A stretch of DNA of 64,000 nucleotides from contig OZ035962.1 of assembly GCA_964034945.1 (NCBI GenBank), positions 8,569,789 through 8,633,788 of the forward strand. The letters run 5' to 3'. A program made the translations under genes and the position numbers. Below, piece by piece: positions 31,847-45,474 of the stretch. Position 1 is the stretch's first letter. Each line of letters begins with the position of its first letter. Source of the DNA: Chrysopilus asiliformis (lineage: Eukaryota > Arthropoda > Insecta > Diptera > Rhagionidae). The notes under the pieces were generated by a model that was given only the letters and a program-made list of their open reading frames with translations, was not told where the DNA came from and made no database searches.

Positions 31847-32467
31847 CCCTGGACCCGTGTACTATAAAACTTCCATTTATCGTGTACTTGGGCACTCAGT
31901 GCCCAGATGCAATTCCAATAGAAAATGTATGGCTGGTTTGTTTAAAAACCATAAAAATTGGTTTATTCGTTAAACAAGTAGAAATACAATGGGAAAATAT
32001 AATTTGCAAAAATCGACTGAGAATATAGACCACCTCGTAAGCTCGCGAATCTGGTACTCGATTTCTCCAACAAATCATGTACTCCACGAAAGAAAATGCA
32101 ATACATGACAACAATACAAAATAAATATTATAATATAAATAATATAACAATACAATATAATATCTGCATACAAGAAAAATCATAAAAGGGGGAAAACCCA
32201 AAGCTGTAATCAAAATAAAAACCAAATCCATACAAAATGTACTGACTTGGGCACTGAGTGCCCAAGTACACGATATTACGCTTTTTTTTGACACCTTCCA
32301 CAACCCCCCGAAGATATGCAATTTGGATTTTTTTTTTATTTTTGTACTCTAAATTTCAGTATCTTTCAGAAATATATTGCATTTCATCATATTCTTTATT
32401 AAAAATATGATTAATTTCGGTTTGAAAATCGTTCTGGGCACTCAGTGCCCAGTACACGGGTCCAGGG
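31847..32467. mobile_element. 621-bp piggyBac-type MITE, TTAA flanks
   Basis: Ends CCCTGGACCCGTGTACT and its exact inverse AGTACACGGGTCCAGGG, flanked by TTAA at 31843-31846 and 32468-32471. Known: piggyBac elements insert at and duplicate TTAA and start with CCC/CCY. Internally the palindrome GGGCACTCAGTGCCC (or its GAG form) occurs at 31890-31904, 32249-32263 and 32436-32450, often next to GTACACG, likely subterminal transposase sites (inference). A 141-codon open frame on the minus strand (31896-32321) shows no piggyBac DDD motif and I treat it as chance. Confidence 0.8.
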
Positions 32468-33214
32468 TTAATCAACTTTTCAACTCAATGTGAGTTCACC
32501 CAGTAGGAACAGACTTAAATATAACTAAAATAAATAACAAATAATAAAAATAAATGAAAGGAAAACATATCGCGATTCATTATTCATTCATATGACTTAA
32601 AATACCCAAGGAACGATAATATTAATGGAAATAGGTAGAAATTACTCAAAAAAATGTGTGTAATTTTGGTCATTTATCAGTGACCACCAAAAAAGAAAAT
32701 GCCTTCTTTTGGTACCATCAATAACAAACATTAAGGAAAGTCTTTTAGTGCTTTTTACTCATTCTTTTTTTTATTCTTTGATTTTTTTACAAAACTGGAT
32801 TTATAATCCATTATCACAGCGTTTAGGTAATAAAAAAAAACTTTTTAATGTACTTCAACCCAATTATCAGGCAATTTTTATATTTAGCACTTTTTGTGTA
32901 CGTGAAAGTTTTGTATTCGAAGATTTTGTACAATTAATAATTCTGAATGCAAAGTTTAGAGTAGATTGGTTAATCTACAATTTTAAACAGTTCAAATTAA
33001 AGAGCTGCTAATCACAACGTTTCGCCAATAAAATAAGCAAAACACAAACTTCAAAGGTGGTTCCGCCTTTTTTTTACAACAATTTATGTTGTTTGCAATT
33101 GCAAATTGTAGATCAAACCCAAAAAGCATTTTTATTAAACATTTTTTTAAAAAAGTTACATGAAATATAATTCTTATATCCAATTTCCGTAATGTTTGAC
33201 GATATTTTCACACT
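32468..33214. other. AT-rich gap, nothing recognised
   Basis: The 100-codon open frame at 32709-33011 is Phe/Leu/Ile rich with no recognisable domain and is most likely chance. Confidence 0.5.
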
Positions 33215-33463
33215 CAGAGAAAAAATAGTGAATTTAAGTATTTTACAATATGGTATCATGATATAGTTAATTTCAAATACGAAAATAGTCAAAATCGGAT
33301 ATTTTCATAATGAATTTAACAACAGGTTGTAAAATTTAATATTTTGTGGTTAAATTGACTATTTTTGTAATTGAAATTAACTATTTTTTAATTGAAATTA
33401 ACTGATGTAGTAATAGTCATGATGCCCCATTATAAAATAGTTAGATTTACTATTTTTTCTCTG
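33215..33463. mobile_element. 249-bp MITE with CAGAGAAAAAATAGT ends
   Basis: Left CAGAGAAAAAATAGTGAATT and right inverse CAGAGAAAAAATAGTAAATC, with matching continued to about 35 bp (TATTTTACAATATGG against TATTTTATAATGGGG). Inside are repeated TTGAAATTAACTA blocks. Target duplication not clear. Confidence 0.65.
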
Positions 33464-34749
33464 CATGCAGCTGATCCCAAATAATTCTTATTGAAATTGC
33501 ACCCAATCGAACTTTCGATCATTATTCACGATTAACGTCAATATTAAAAAACTTGAGCTGTTTATGCAAATCACTTCCAAAATTTATCGGGCAGCCAAAT
33601 TCAAATAAAACCTGCACAAACCCAAACAAATCAAAATTTCTGGTTATTCAAAAAAAAAAAAAAGATTTAATATGTCATTGAACTTTGCCAATAATCGTTT
33701 AAATGCAAAATTTCAAACTTGAATTCGTTCATTTTGATTCCGCTTGACAAGGAAAAGACAACACGTTCAGCTTTTAGTATAGTCTGATATCCAAAAGGAA
33801 AACCCATTCCAGCTTAAAAATGTCAACAATAATTATTGTGCAAAAAATCAAAGAGAAAGCTTAGGTGGATGCCCGATGACCATGACTTATGCAATAAAAG
33901 GAAAAACTTGGCAGAGGTCTACCGCACCTAAAAACGCTACAATAATATACTATAACATGCCATCTATGCACATTCGATCGGTCAATAGCATGAATAGGAG
34001 AAATAAAAAAGACGCACATCGTACAGTTAACACGTTATTTCAATAATGAAAATAAAATTAAAAGAAATTGTAATTTAATTGGGAATCATGTCAAATTTTG
34101 TTTAGTGATTATATGCTATATTTTAATTGAAATTTATTACGTAATTAATAACACATAAAATCATGCAATTCGTATTGAAATAATAAAAAAGTTTTACGAA
34201 TTTATGAGGTAAAATAGAGATTTATAAAACGTTTGTCCCGACTGACTAACTCATCAACGCCCGGCCCAAACTCCTTGAAATTTTCACATAATTTTCCGTC
34301 CATAACGTAGAAGCTCACCAAGGCGGGGTTTTGCAATACTCCATCCCTAAGAGGGTAAACGGCGGGAAATAAATGATTATTTAAAATTTAGGTTATTTTA
34401 GGTTACATAGACTTTGAAATCATTTAAAAGACTTTAAAATCATTTAAATAAAAAAATAAATACATCCTATTGCAAGATATCTTTCCCAATAAAAAAATAA
34501 CAATGACGATTTAATATGATTTAATATGTTATAATATAATATGTTATCTAAGCAAAATAACTTTTCAGCAAGAAAGCCTCCTTCGTATTATAGAAAATGT
34601 AAGACTTCTATGTTTCCTAGACCACACTCTAAACCAGAGAGTATAGCACTGAAAATTCCTTTTTCTTTTATTTACCAACTTACAAAAATAGAATACAACT
34701 CAGGTAGTCTTGAATCTTCACTTCACCCACAGCAAGTTCATAAACATAA
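33464..34749. other. AT-rich gap, nothing recognised
   Basis: No repeat or coding structure that I can support. A short direct repeat ATTTAATATGATTTAATATG lies near 34510. Confidence 0.5.
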
Positions 34750-35220
34750 CACAGGTACTACGTTGGCTTTTATTTCTTGTTATACCAGCTGGTAAGCTTT
34801 TTAGTCGCAATCTATCAAATTTTTTTGGTGGATAAATTCTGGTAAAACAATTCAGTAGGTAAATTCTCGGTGACTAGAAAACAACAAATTATGATTGCCA
34901 AAATATTGACTTTACAACGTTTAGAAAAGGACGAATCTTTCGTTTACCCTTGGAAATCTACCCTCTTGTAATATTTTAAATATGCATTCCACAGGCATTC
35001 CTTTTCCCATAAAATATTGATTAGGTGCAGTATTTATCTTTTCAAAAGATTTATTTCCGGCATTTTAATATTGTTGTCTGTAAAAATCTGGTATACCAAT
35101 GTTGTCTTCGAAAATGGTATACCAGCACTGTCTTACCAGTAAAACTGATCAACCAGATCGGTTCAAAATGGCTTTTTAGCATACAGTTTTGCTGATACTC
35201 CAAAAATAAAAGTTCCTGTG
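34750..35220. mobile_element. possible 471-bp TIR element (weak)
   Basis: CACAGGTACT at 34750 and AGTTCCTGTG ending 35220 are inverse with one mismatch. Inside, TTATACCAGCTGGTAA, CTGGTATACCAATG, GGTATACCAGCACTG and CTTACCAGTAAAACTGATC repeat a TACCAG core in both directions. The short TIR makes this tentative. Confidence 0.35.
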
Positions 35221-35964
35221 TAAGAAAAACGAAAGAATAAAATAATATAAAAAATTATGGCCAAAAAACGAAATCAACATCTTAAAATAAACTTTTCAAG
35301 ACATTTATATAATGCCAGATGCCTATTTTTGGGTAAAATTCCATTAGAACGTACATTATATCCAGTTATTTTTCCTCTTTTACGTCTTTAATGGTACAAA
35401 GTTGCAGTTTTCTACAAACCATTAAGGAAGACAAATGGTCGGCTATTTCTTAGGCTGGCAATGCAATAAATTTCTAATAAAGCAAACATAACATTTAAGG
35501 TAAGGTCGAAATCACTTTTTCCTGCCGTACCATCATAAACTCTTCGTCAGAGATCACGGGTAAGTAATTTATCTTGGTCCTGGCTTAAAAACGGATAAAA
35601 CACCATCATCGTTATCTGTTTGTGTACGTAACTGATGATAGACACCAATTCCATAATTACACGCACCTGACAAAGTAAGCGCGTATCCGATTTTACACCT
35701 TTAACATTCAATAACAGAAGTTGGAGTATTTTTAGCTCTCGGCATCAATTAAAATTTAAGATAATTAATTCTAAGCATAAGGCGAAATCGCAATATGTAA
35801 AAAATCATAATGAAAATGTGAGAAGAGCTTCAATTGGTAGAAGGGGTTGGTGGCAATCCAACGAAATTTCGATCAAAAAAATCCTAATTGGTTAATATTT
35901 TTTGTAAAGACTTTTCTAGTCGAAATTGAGTGTATGGAAAAGTAAAAATCATATTTTAAACATA
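35221..35964. other. AT-rich gap, nothing recognised
   Basis: No coding or repeat signal noticed. Confidence 0.5.
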
Positions 35965-36170
35965 CACAGAAAAAAATAATTTTGTATTATTTACAAAATG
36001 GGTTTAACAAAAAAAAATTCGTAAATATTACTGAAGTTTTGTATATACTTCGTAATATTAACAAATATTTTTTCGTATAGTTACTAAAATTTGTTAATAT
36101 TACGAAGTAATACAAAACTTCAGTAATATTTACGAATTTTTTTTTGTTAAACCAATTATTTTTTTCTGTG
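35965..36170. mobile_element. 206-bp near-palindromic MITE with TA flanks
   Basis: CACAGAAAAAAATAATT and its inverse at the ends, flanked by TA. Internal arms match almost to the centre (GTTTAACAAAAAAAAATTCG, TAAATATTACTGAAGTTTTG, CTTCGTAATATTAACAAAT and inverses), leaving a loop of about 22 nt. The left arm has an extra 20-nt block after the terminal repeat. TA flanks and CACAG ends suggest a Tc1/mariner-type origin. Confidence 0.7.
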
Positions 36171-39009
36171 TAGTGCAAAAAAAATTCAAATGCATTAGAC
36201 AATGTCCGATTTTCTCAATTGACCAACTCAATCTCTCATTTAAAAAAATATTTTTACAATTGTTTCGCGAACAAAAACACATGCGTAAATTACATACATT
36301 CATGTAATTCTTTTTTCATAATTAACCGTATTGAAGTAAAAAGGGGCAATGCATTTTAGAGTCAGAAAATTTTGGATTTGCGTTTGGCAAAAAGATTCAC
36401 CCAAAAATTTTGTTTGCCTCAAAAAAGTCAAATTGATTTAAGTCCTATTATATAGTAGCAGCATTATTCTGATTTATATCTGTTATTAATTATTGCTGCT
36501 GGATTTGAATTTTGTGAAAGTGAAAACGTTGCAGCATCCAAAGCGTATTTATTTATTTACATTTCTATTGTTGCGTTTACATAAGAATCGAAATCTTTGT
36601 TGATTTTAATCACGGGAAAGACATCTTCAAGTGATATGCAAGATCACTTCCCCAGATTGTGAGATCTTTCCTCTATTCAAACACCAAAGTGATACAACAG
36701 ATAGTAGACTGATGGAATTTCTCCTCACGTAACATTGGTCGTAAATTAACCACTCGGTGAACGATGGTTGAGGTGGATCCGAGTTTGACACCTGATCATG
36801 ACATCATGCAAAAAAAGTGAGCGATCGACAAAACAGCAGTGGAACATGTAACGCAAATCAAACCACATAAATTCTACTGTTATTTGATGAAAAACAAACA
36901 GAAATGTTAAAATGAAGGTGTGTTCCTCATGCATCATCAACTTCCACGGCGGCAGTGTGTAGTTTAAGTAAGTTGAAGGTGCTTCAAAACCATATAGTGA
37001 TGAGGATCATACTGAAAGCAATGAAGATACTGATGATATACCCACACGATCCAATGCAATTAGCTGAACTGATCAGATCACAAAGCACGGCAAATGTAGT
37101 TGGTTACCTTGATCATTCTGTCTGTCTGTCAGCGATCTGATCCACAGCAGATTCCTCTGACGTAACCGCGATCGGTATTCAATCGTCGAGGAAGGTCGTT
37201 TAATGTGTAAAATTCGTAAAACACACAAATATAAAATTCACATATTTGTAAATTGGCTATCGTTTATAATGTCTACCGAGCATAAAATTAGCACAAAATT
37301 AGCACATTGTTGTAGGCTTGCTACGTACTCTATTTATGCGTGGTCGGATGTTCGTACTTCGAAGTGAGGTGCGTACAAAAGGTTTTCCGACTTTGGAATT
37401 TTGTAATAAGTCGAAAATGGAGAAGTTTGGTTAGGAAATTTTGTAGTAACGGTTAATGTACAGGCCCCAAGTATTAAATAGCCGTTGTACCTGTAGCGTG
37501 ATATATATTGCAAAACTTAAGCAAATTACAAAACATCCATTATTTAAAATAATTAAGTCTCTGATATATTTTCTTTATTACCATTTACTTATTATCATCC
37601 CTAAACGCTTCATGATATTTTTGATGTGTAGAATAAATCAAAAAAAAAATTTGCGGCGCATATTTTGTCCAAATAAATATTCTTTTTCTATAAAATATGG
37701 TTTTTCTTCAGCCTCCATCCTCTGCTCCTTGTCACGAATTGAAACCCCTCCTTGGGATAATAAGGAAGGGGATTTTTATGTTAGTCAATACCCCTAAATT
37801 CGCATGGCTCTGACTCTAACCGATCGTACTTAAAAACGAAAATTGAAAATCGCAAACAATATTAGACTTTTAATCAGAAGCCGCTTTGAAACAGAACCTT
37901 CTGCTTAGAAAAACTGCAAATGCATAAAAATACACTTCAGTTTAAAATTAAAATATATTTACATAGATATACAATTTTAGGAAATTTAGATGGAGCGTCA
38001 AAGTTTAAAAGAACATTTGGAATAACAAAGTTTAATGCAAATCAATAACAAAAGTTACTACGTTTTCTTAGCTTTCAGAAAGAGGTTACTCCATAATTAA
38101 TAAAAAAGTGTCATACAATCTGAAACTTGGTTACACAAGTTGAACAGAAAAAATTGTATCAAACCGTAAAATCTAGATTCTTTATTTTGACGAAACAAAC
38201 CTTTTGCACAAAAAAAAAGTAAAACATGTCCTCATAAACCTCATTTCAAGCAATTTCAGGGAAATGCGGCTACCATAAAAAAAAACTTCGTAAAGAAAGA
38301 ACAATTAGTGGCAAAGGTGAATCGAAATTTAGTTCAATGCGATATTTTCCAATTGTATAACTTTTGCATTTGACGTTGCGTAATGTTACAAGTCGACATT
38401 CCTGTCCTTCGTTTTCCAAATTGACACTTCGGATAAACAAATTAAGTAATAGATATTTTTGGTGTGTAGAACAAATCAAACAAAAATGTCGTTATGAACA
38501 CTTGTCTGCTAGATCAAATAATGGTATTACACAAAAAATACATTTGTCAAATCTTAATACCAGTAAACTCTAACACATTCAACCAGCCACACCATCTCAT
38601 GCACTCAAAAGATGTTCATTTCAGCACAGTATAAACGCAACACCTGAAATATTTTAAGGCTTACAAGTCTACCTGTTGCAACTACCTCCAGTGAATTCCA
38701 AATGAGAATCATATTTCTCTACACATGTACCAGCATTTCGAGTGTGGTTTTACTATAATGATTGCCTCATCTGGCCGTCATTATTCTCATAACAGAACTC
38801 AATCTCACCTGTGCTCACTTTATCTCAAGCAACCTATTCAGATATCTTATAGAGTTTTGTTTAAAGCGTATTTCAACTAGTATTGAAATAAAATTTATCA
38901 TAACCAACATTTTTCATGATACATACTGTACAGACAATGTGAACTGATTCGAATAAGTTATAATACTCTAAAATTGAGTTTTAAATAAAGTTTTCAAATT
39001 TTTTTTCTG
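36171..39009. other. 2.8-kb AT-rich region without a supported gene
   Basis: 36730-37140 is less AT-rich than its surroundings, but I could not assemble a splice-consistent coding exon there. Open frames up to 113 codons (37456-37797) have no recognised motif. Confidence 0.45.
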
Positions 39010-39292
39010 CACTCAGAAAAATGTCCAGGTCAACTTTTTGTCAGGTTAACTCTCACCGCTAGCTGGCTTACAGAGGTTTCCATTACATGACATTACATCC
39101 TCAAAATGCCTATCTAAGATCAACTCGTGCAGCTCCCAATGCCCTACTTCACCTGCTGGTGGCTTAATTTCAGAATTTCTCCGACCACAGGTCAACACAG
39201 TTTTACTTTCCCTCATGCAGGCGAACGCGCGCCTGCCCGAGGCCAATTACGCCGTATGTAGGTCGTCGAGTTAGCCTCCATTTTTCTGAGTG
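39010..39292. mobile_element. 283-bp MITE with CACTCAGAAAAATG ends
   Basis: CACTCAGAAAAATG at 39010 and its inverse CATTTTTCTGAGTG ending 39292. Inner TCAGGTTAACTC and GAGTTAGCCTCC extend the weak pairing. The interior is markedly GC-richer than its flanks (GCCTATCTAAGATCAACTCG, GGCGAACGCGCGCCTGCCCG), unlike the host DNA around it. No clear duplication. Confidence 0.6.
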
Positions 39293-42200
39293 TGGACTTA
39301 AATTTATATTAGCCCTTTCAGACCTTTTACACATTACGATGTACACTGTATTACTATTCCAATATCTCACTGAAATATTAAATCTATGACTTAGCGCTTA
39401 ACGAATTTAGGAAGTAAAATGCAACACTTAATATTTGTGCAGGCGACATAATATATCCAGAATTCGGCGCTATGATTTAAATCGTTACGCAATCCCAAGC
39501 AAAAATTAAATCATTTTTTATTTTCTTGAACGTTTCATAAATCACTGGAGCTCAAATTTTTAAAATACCATGTAAAAGACATTCGTCGCAGGCGAAAACT
39601 TGAAATATGTATGTATAATATATATGCAGCCTTAGGGAAAATCACTAAATTTACTATAAATATATAATTTTTGACAGGAAGTTTAAATTAATTCGATCCA
39701 CTTATTATATTTTAAAAGAGCGAATTTAGTTCCACTCTTCCCTCACAAGGTCCCGACAGGAAAATTAATAAAAGCTCCCGATAATATTTTAATGATCCCG
39801 GTAATAAACAAAATGCAACTTCCCTATTAATCTTTGTAGTGCACATAAACCTATAGTTATGAGGAGAGATTTTTTCGGTCCATACAAAACGCATTGTTAC
39901 GGTAAAGAGGGCAAGGGGTGGTGCAATTGAATTTCTGTGTAAGCCAGAGGTATGTTTAATAGTACTCTAAACACATTTTATATTTATAATTTTTGTTTAT
40001 ATGGCGCACCGTGTTCGACTAAATCACAAGAAACTTTTCCATATGTAAGGGGGTGTTAGTAGATAGTGTCATCTGCGTTATGATTTTTGTATGATGGAGC
40101 GTCATACGGCTAAAAATCCTGGAGTATTGTTCAATCTTAATACAATTTTGGATTAGAATTTAATACATGCAAATTATTGAAAATATTTTAGTTTTTTTTA
40201 CCTTCATATTTTAATTATTTTTTATTATATATTGAACTTAAATACTTTTAGATTAATGCCTAGAATTTAATCAAAATTGTAGACTTTAATACAAATTAAA
40301 CCAAAAATAAATTTTAAAAAAATTTCTAATGCACACTATTGGATTAGAATTTAGCATTGCATTACATATAGGTCCAGTGTAATCCAATTTTGATTAGAAT
40401 TTAATTCAAGCTTTGTTTACCGTGCAAAGATTTCATAAGTCTCGAATTAAGGAGTCATTCCCTTATTGTATCAATTTTTTTAGTAAAATCTTATAAACCG
40501 CTATTGGAAACCATGCTTTAACAGAATTCGTAAAACGATGGCGGTAACTGGTTTGTTTTGAATCTGAGAGTGACGATCACAGTTTAGATACAGATACATC
40601 ACCAGTATGTACGATAGTATGTGGAATTAAAACGCAATCTGGGCTTAGATAGAGAGACCTGAATTTTAAAACATATCGTTGAATTGTGGAGGCATACACC
40701 TTAAGATTTGTACTCTAGCCAACTTAGTCTTTAGCTCCATCAAGTCGGCGCGACTCAAGTGGATACCAGTGGTCTCTGGATACCAGTTCGCGCCGTTATT
40801 AATAACAAAAATTCGCTACATTCAGTTTTTGTTTTTGGTTTTATTTATTGTTCGCTAAATGTTCAAAGTTGGAAAAAACATATGGCGGATACGCAAAATT
40901 CGTTTTATTGAAAAATTCCACCAAATATAATTTATTAAAAGTGTACTAATCAAAATGAGTAAATCATAAAACAGCTATAGTTATTTATTCTTGATGAATT
41001 CTTTTTTGATTTTATTTGTTTTTTAAATTTTTGGTGCTTAGTTTTTGGAAAGAAATTTTTGTGTACCAAATAAAAAATCTTGTGAAAAAGTGGCTTTAAA
41101 ATTTCAGTATAGAGAAAATTTGTTCAGAAAATAAAAATAGAAAAAGTAATAATTCAAAAAAGTAAAAGTTTATCAAAAATAGCGATTTTAATGTCACCAG
41201 TTTGTCTTCAAAGTTAGTCATCAAAAGTTTGCCATTTTGGATTAACCACAGAAGGTGATCAACTTTTTGGATTAATACATTCACAACAACATCATCGTCT
41301 TTGCGATCACAGCAACCACAACGAAACGGATTTACGTGGAAACGAATTGAAATCTCAGTTAATCAACTCAGTTCAGGTGAATACCGTAGAGACATACAAA
41401 GAGAATCTTAAACTTCATACAGTTTTCTTTCAAATATCTTTAAGTAGTCGTTAAGCAGTGGTATGAATTGGAAGAAAAAACTGACATAAGTAAAGAATCT
41501 GAATCTGCCAAATGTTCATAATATCAGCCTAAAAAATACATAGTGTGGCCATTGACCATATTTAAATGAGTATATTTTTTAACTTACATAAAAGGAAATT
41601 AAAACAAAGTTTGAGGGGGTTGAACTGAGATGGTTTCACTTTCACCCACCATAAAGACGTCAAATTCGATTTCTTCTGCACTTGTTTCGTAATATGAATA
41701 CCAATTTCCGAATTGGGAATCCAAGATCGAACAGATGTTGCTAATATATTGCTAATATCATATATGTCCATAATCCTACCTCAAACAAGTCTGAAAACCC
41801 ACATATAATTATTTAAAAAAAACTGCATTCGTGGACATACGCAAATCCGTGAGTTGAAGAAAAATTAATTCAGTGCGTTTATGACTATTTGTACGTTTTG
41901 TATCAACAAAAATATTTCCGAAAAAGCGATTTTTTATTTCTTTCCTTTTCGTGTTTTTCTATATGATAAAAATTTATTTCAATCGCTCATAAATGCTTCC
42001 AATGAAAATTTAATTCATTAAACTGAATTAAAATTTATTCGATTATCGTAACCGTCGGTAATGCGACTTTTTTAATAATTTGCGGAACCCTAACTCTCGC
42101 ATTACTAAAGGTTTAATGTTAGAAGACATTGGGATTGTAGGGATGTAGGCATATTTTTACTTTCCTCTGCTATAGAGAGAAAGTATTGTATTCCTGACGG

Positions 42201-44157
42201 AAAACTACTCTAGAACGGCGGCTAGAACGGGGGCAGAATTTTCAAAAAAAGTGTGTTATAAACAATCCCGATCTCCTAATTTTTCATCAGTCTTTGAAAT
42301 ATTATAATATATAAAAAAATATATCCTTTTACCACTATTAGTCAGATTAAGCTATATGTTCATATTGCCTTATTCAGCTTGACAATAAAAGTATTCTAAA
42401 CATAAAAAAAGCTCACAAGATGTTTAATTTCACCAATTTTGGCAAAACCATGTCGTAGTAGAGCAATATGTAATTTTTATCGCAAAACGAATTTATTTTT
42501 AGAGATTTACTCGAGGACATCCGATTTTCTAACACAACAGATAAAATTAAGCCCACTATAACCTAAATACATATTGCGGATTAATAGCTATACTGACAAG
42601 TGCTTATTACAAATAGATACTTCCATTATTTCGATTTTAATACGAATAAGCCATAATAATAAAACCAAACTGGGAAAAATTATACAAGAATGTCACAATT
42701 TGTTGCTTTAAGAAGCCTTCCGTAGGCCCAAAAATTATTTCATTCAATTGTTCCGAGTGAAGGACAAGCAACAAGGATAAAAGAATCGTCAACAAAAATA
42801 AAATTCGAATCGGATTCAATCAGAAACCGACATTAAGTACAATAAAGGACGGGCGTGGCTCCACTTAAATATAGGATTTTCCTCTATTTTTCTTCATCTT
42901 AATGGCGGTCAATCGATAAACACTCTGTCAGACCATCTACGTATTTCGTTTCAATTGACCGTATGGCTATATTTCGCTGAAACGGAATACAAACGGATAA
43001 ATGGGTAAACGTGCAAACCGAAATATGTATGCAGTACCATGACTTTTCCTTATCGCAATTATATTGTATTTTATTTATCTAAATCTGTTTCTGTACCTCT
43101 CCATATACGAGTATCTGCACTCTTTTTCGATATTTTTTCTTTTGGCGAATTTTCCTGAGGCTTTTCACCGACTTATCTTTATCACAGTTCATTGTTTCGA
43201 CCATTTTTTTATGTACAAAAATATTCATTAATTTTCCAACAGTTTGAGAATACTGTACCATTATGTGTGTTTGTGTTTATAGATATTCCTCCAGGGCAAC
43301 ATAACCTATCTCTGAATCTATAGACAAAAGGAATTTCCACCGATTATACTATACAACTAACGAAGAATAATTGTTTATTATAGTATCTGGTTTCGATCAC
43401 TAAATTTGTTAAAACTGGATCTGTTGAGAGATTTTAACACAGATCTATGAGTATCTTTTTCAACAATCCTTCTTTTAAAACTCAATTTAAAATAAAACAA
43501 TAGGAAGTAGAACTTTCTTGGTTATAGTTTCAAAATTTGTTAATCTCTTTGATTACTTTAACAGCTCCATTTTATAAAGCGAAAATATAATAAACCTACC
43601 TACTTTTATCAATTTATAAGTCATTCATAAAATACTGAACGTGATATTCAAACATACTGTGATGATATTTATGTCAAGTTTCAGTCAAATCTAGAATTAT
43701 ATTTTGTAGGCACCAACTAATATTATGTTGAAGGACGGATCGCCTTCTCGTGGAACCAATTCCATTCCTACATTAAAAAGAAAAACGCCTACCTAAACTC
43801 GCGATATCTTCAGATGGAAGGTAGTTTTTAAAGTAATATTGGCAGACATATGCATTTGGCTACTTACGAGCATACAATTTTTATCTGTGCTGTTATTATA
43901 TGCAAATTTTCATATCTTATAGAAATATCGTTCTCGTACTTTACTTTGAATAAAATATTACTATGGCAATAATATGTTAGCCCACAGACGACACTTCAAT
44001 TTATTTATTTGCACCTTTAAACCCCCACATTATTAATTTCTTGCCCAAGAAGTTATTTCATGCTCTATTTTGATATGCAAACGAGACTTGGTCAGTTTGT
44101 TCTGATGAGTTTTTCATGGCTAATTATTTCAAACCTCATATAGAAGTATATTAGGTT
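39293..44157. other. 4.9-kb AT-rich region without a gene
   Basis: 40140-40410 repeats the phrase TTGGATTAGAATTTA three to four times. 42150-42215 is an inverted copy of the dispersed repeat at 10195-10255 (core GAATACAATACTTTC.. with AGCAGAGGAAAGTA). Nothing else supported. Confidence 0.5.
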
Positions 44158-44425
44158 TTGTATACCATTTATAACGCATCGAACCAATCGTCGGACACAG
44201 AAATTAACTACACCAGGGTGTTTTGGGATGACAAACGATTTTGGTTTCCGCATGTCCGTCTGTCCGTGAACACCATAACTTTCGAAAAGATTAAGCTAGA
44301 GACTTGAAATTTTGTACAGTTGTGTTTTTTGTAAAGAGGAAACTCTTGAAAGGAAAAATGAGAACAGTTTTTTGCGATTTTCTCGAAAACGGTAAGTCGG
44401 ATTGAAAAATTTATTCAAGTACATT
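44158..44425 (+). mobile_element. old HINE-related copy, 5' half
   Basis: TATACCATTTATAACGCATC, GAACCAATCGTCGGACACAG, AACTACACCAGGGTGTTTTG, a short GTCY remnant (CATGTCCGTCTGTCCGTG), AGCTAGAGACTTGAAATTTT and TTTTCTCGAAAACGG. It shows the 5' end of the older family, which differs from the young TATACCCGTATGGTG end. Confidence 0.6.
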
Positions 44426-45474
44426 AAAATCTAGTTGGACAATAGACTCCAGTTGGCGATCTTTTTTCTCTGAGCATGCAAAAACTTTCAACGCTTTTAT
44501 ATTGTTTTTATTTTTGAGGCCGAATTCCTACAAAAATTATTATTTTTTATTTTTGATTTTTTTTGTACACTTTAAAAGCTTGTTTAAAAAAAATCATTTA
44601 TAATGTCGCTTAATGATCACTTAACATTATTATTTGATTGATTTTTGTAAATGGGCTTATCTGTCCTTTGAAATATCGTTATTGATAACAATCAAAGAAT
44701 GCCGTGAAATTGTAAAAGGTTTGACGAATAAAATATTACGATTTATTAAATAGTCCCAAAACTCAAACATTTTATGGAGTAAATTTCCCGACGATATGAT
44801 ACTCAAATTTTCGTGACAAATTTTTATGGCGGCTAGCATACAATTGGCTAAGTTACTTCTCCATGATAAAAACCTGAGCTTTTTGAAAATTTACGAACTA
44901 TAACTAATATCAGAGAATTCATAAAACATTGAAGGCAAGTAAAAGTATCTATTCTAAAAGGCTCAATTATGTGTGAAAAATATGTTGTCTAATAACAATT
45001 AATGGAACTTTAATTGCTCGAAAGGTTTCTGCTATATGCGTAGACTCGCATCGAATATGGTTTGAATATTGATTTTAATTTTAGGTTACAATGAAGAAAC
45101 ATCTCTTCCCCCCACAACCAAACCAGTCTCAATGCATAGATGATTAATTTTCTTTTATTCCATTCATTTAAACTTCAGATACAAATCAATTTTCCGTTTA
45201 TTTATTTTTTTCCTTTGCTTCGATCAATTAGGCAATTCGACTTTCGAATCAGAATCTCAACTGAAATCATGGACGGGACGGAGAAGGAAATGCCCTTTTG
45301 GGATTTGCGTACCTCTGGTAAATGAGCTTAGGGGGTTGGATCCTAGGGTTCTGGAATAGAACAATCTTTTTGGTGAAAATTCGTTAACCGGAAATGACCA
45401 AAATGGCGGTTTCTTAAATATCACAATTTCTTCTTCCGCGATTTACTACGAAACTACGCATTTGTTGGTAGTCT
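44426..45474. other. AT-rich gap, no supported gene
   Basis: Holds a short open frame with ATG at about 45269 (MDGTEKEMPFWDLRTSG) followed by a GTAAAT donor-like site; not enough to call an exon. Confidence 0.45.

Noticed and set aside
31896..32321. 141-codon minus-strand open frame
   Set aside because: Lies wholly inside the TTAA-flanked MITE, is composed of hydrophobic and Tyr/Ile residues typical of AT-rich DNA, and lacks the acidic catalytic motif of piggyBac transposases.
35965..36170. Transcription terminator or microRNA hairpin
   Set aside because: The palindrome has TA flanks, a terminal CACAG repeat and arms far longer than a microRNA precursor, so a MITE is the simpler reading.
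45221..45317. Possible small first exon (MDGTEKEMPFWDLRTSG with GTAAAT after it)
   Set aside because: Start, acceptor-like CAATTAG and donor-like site fit, but there is no partner exon, no homology and no conserved motif.
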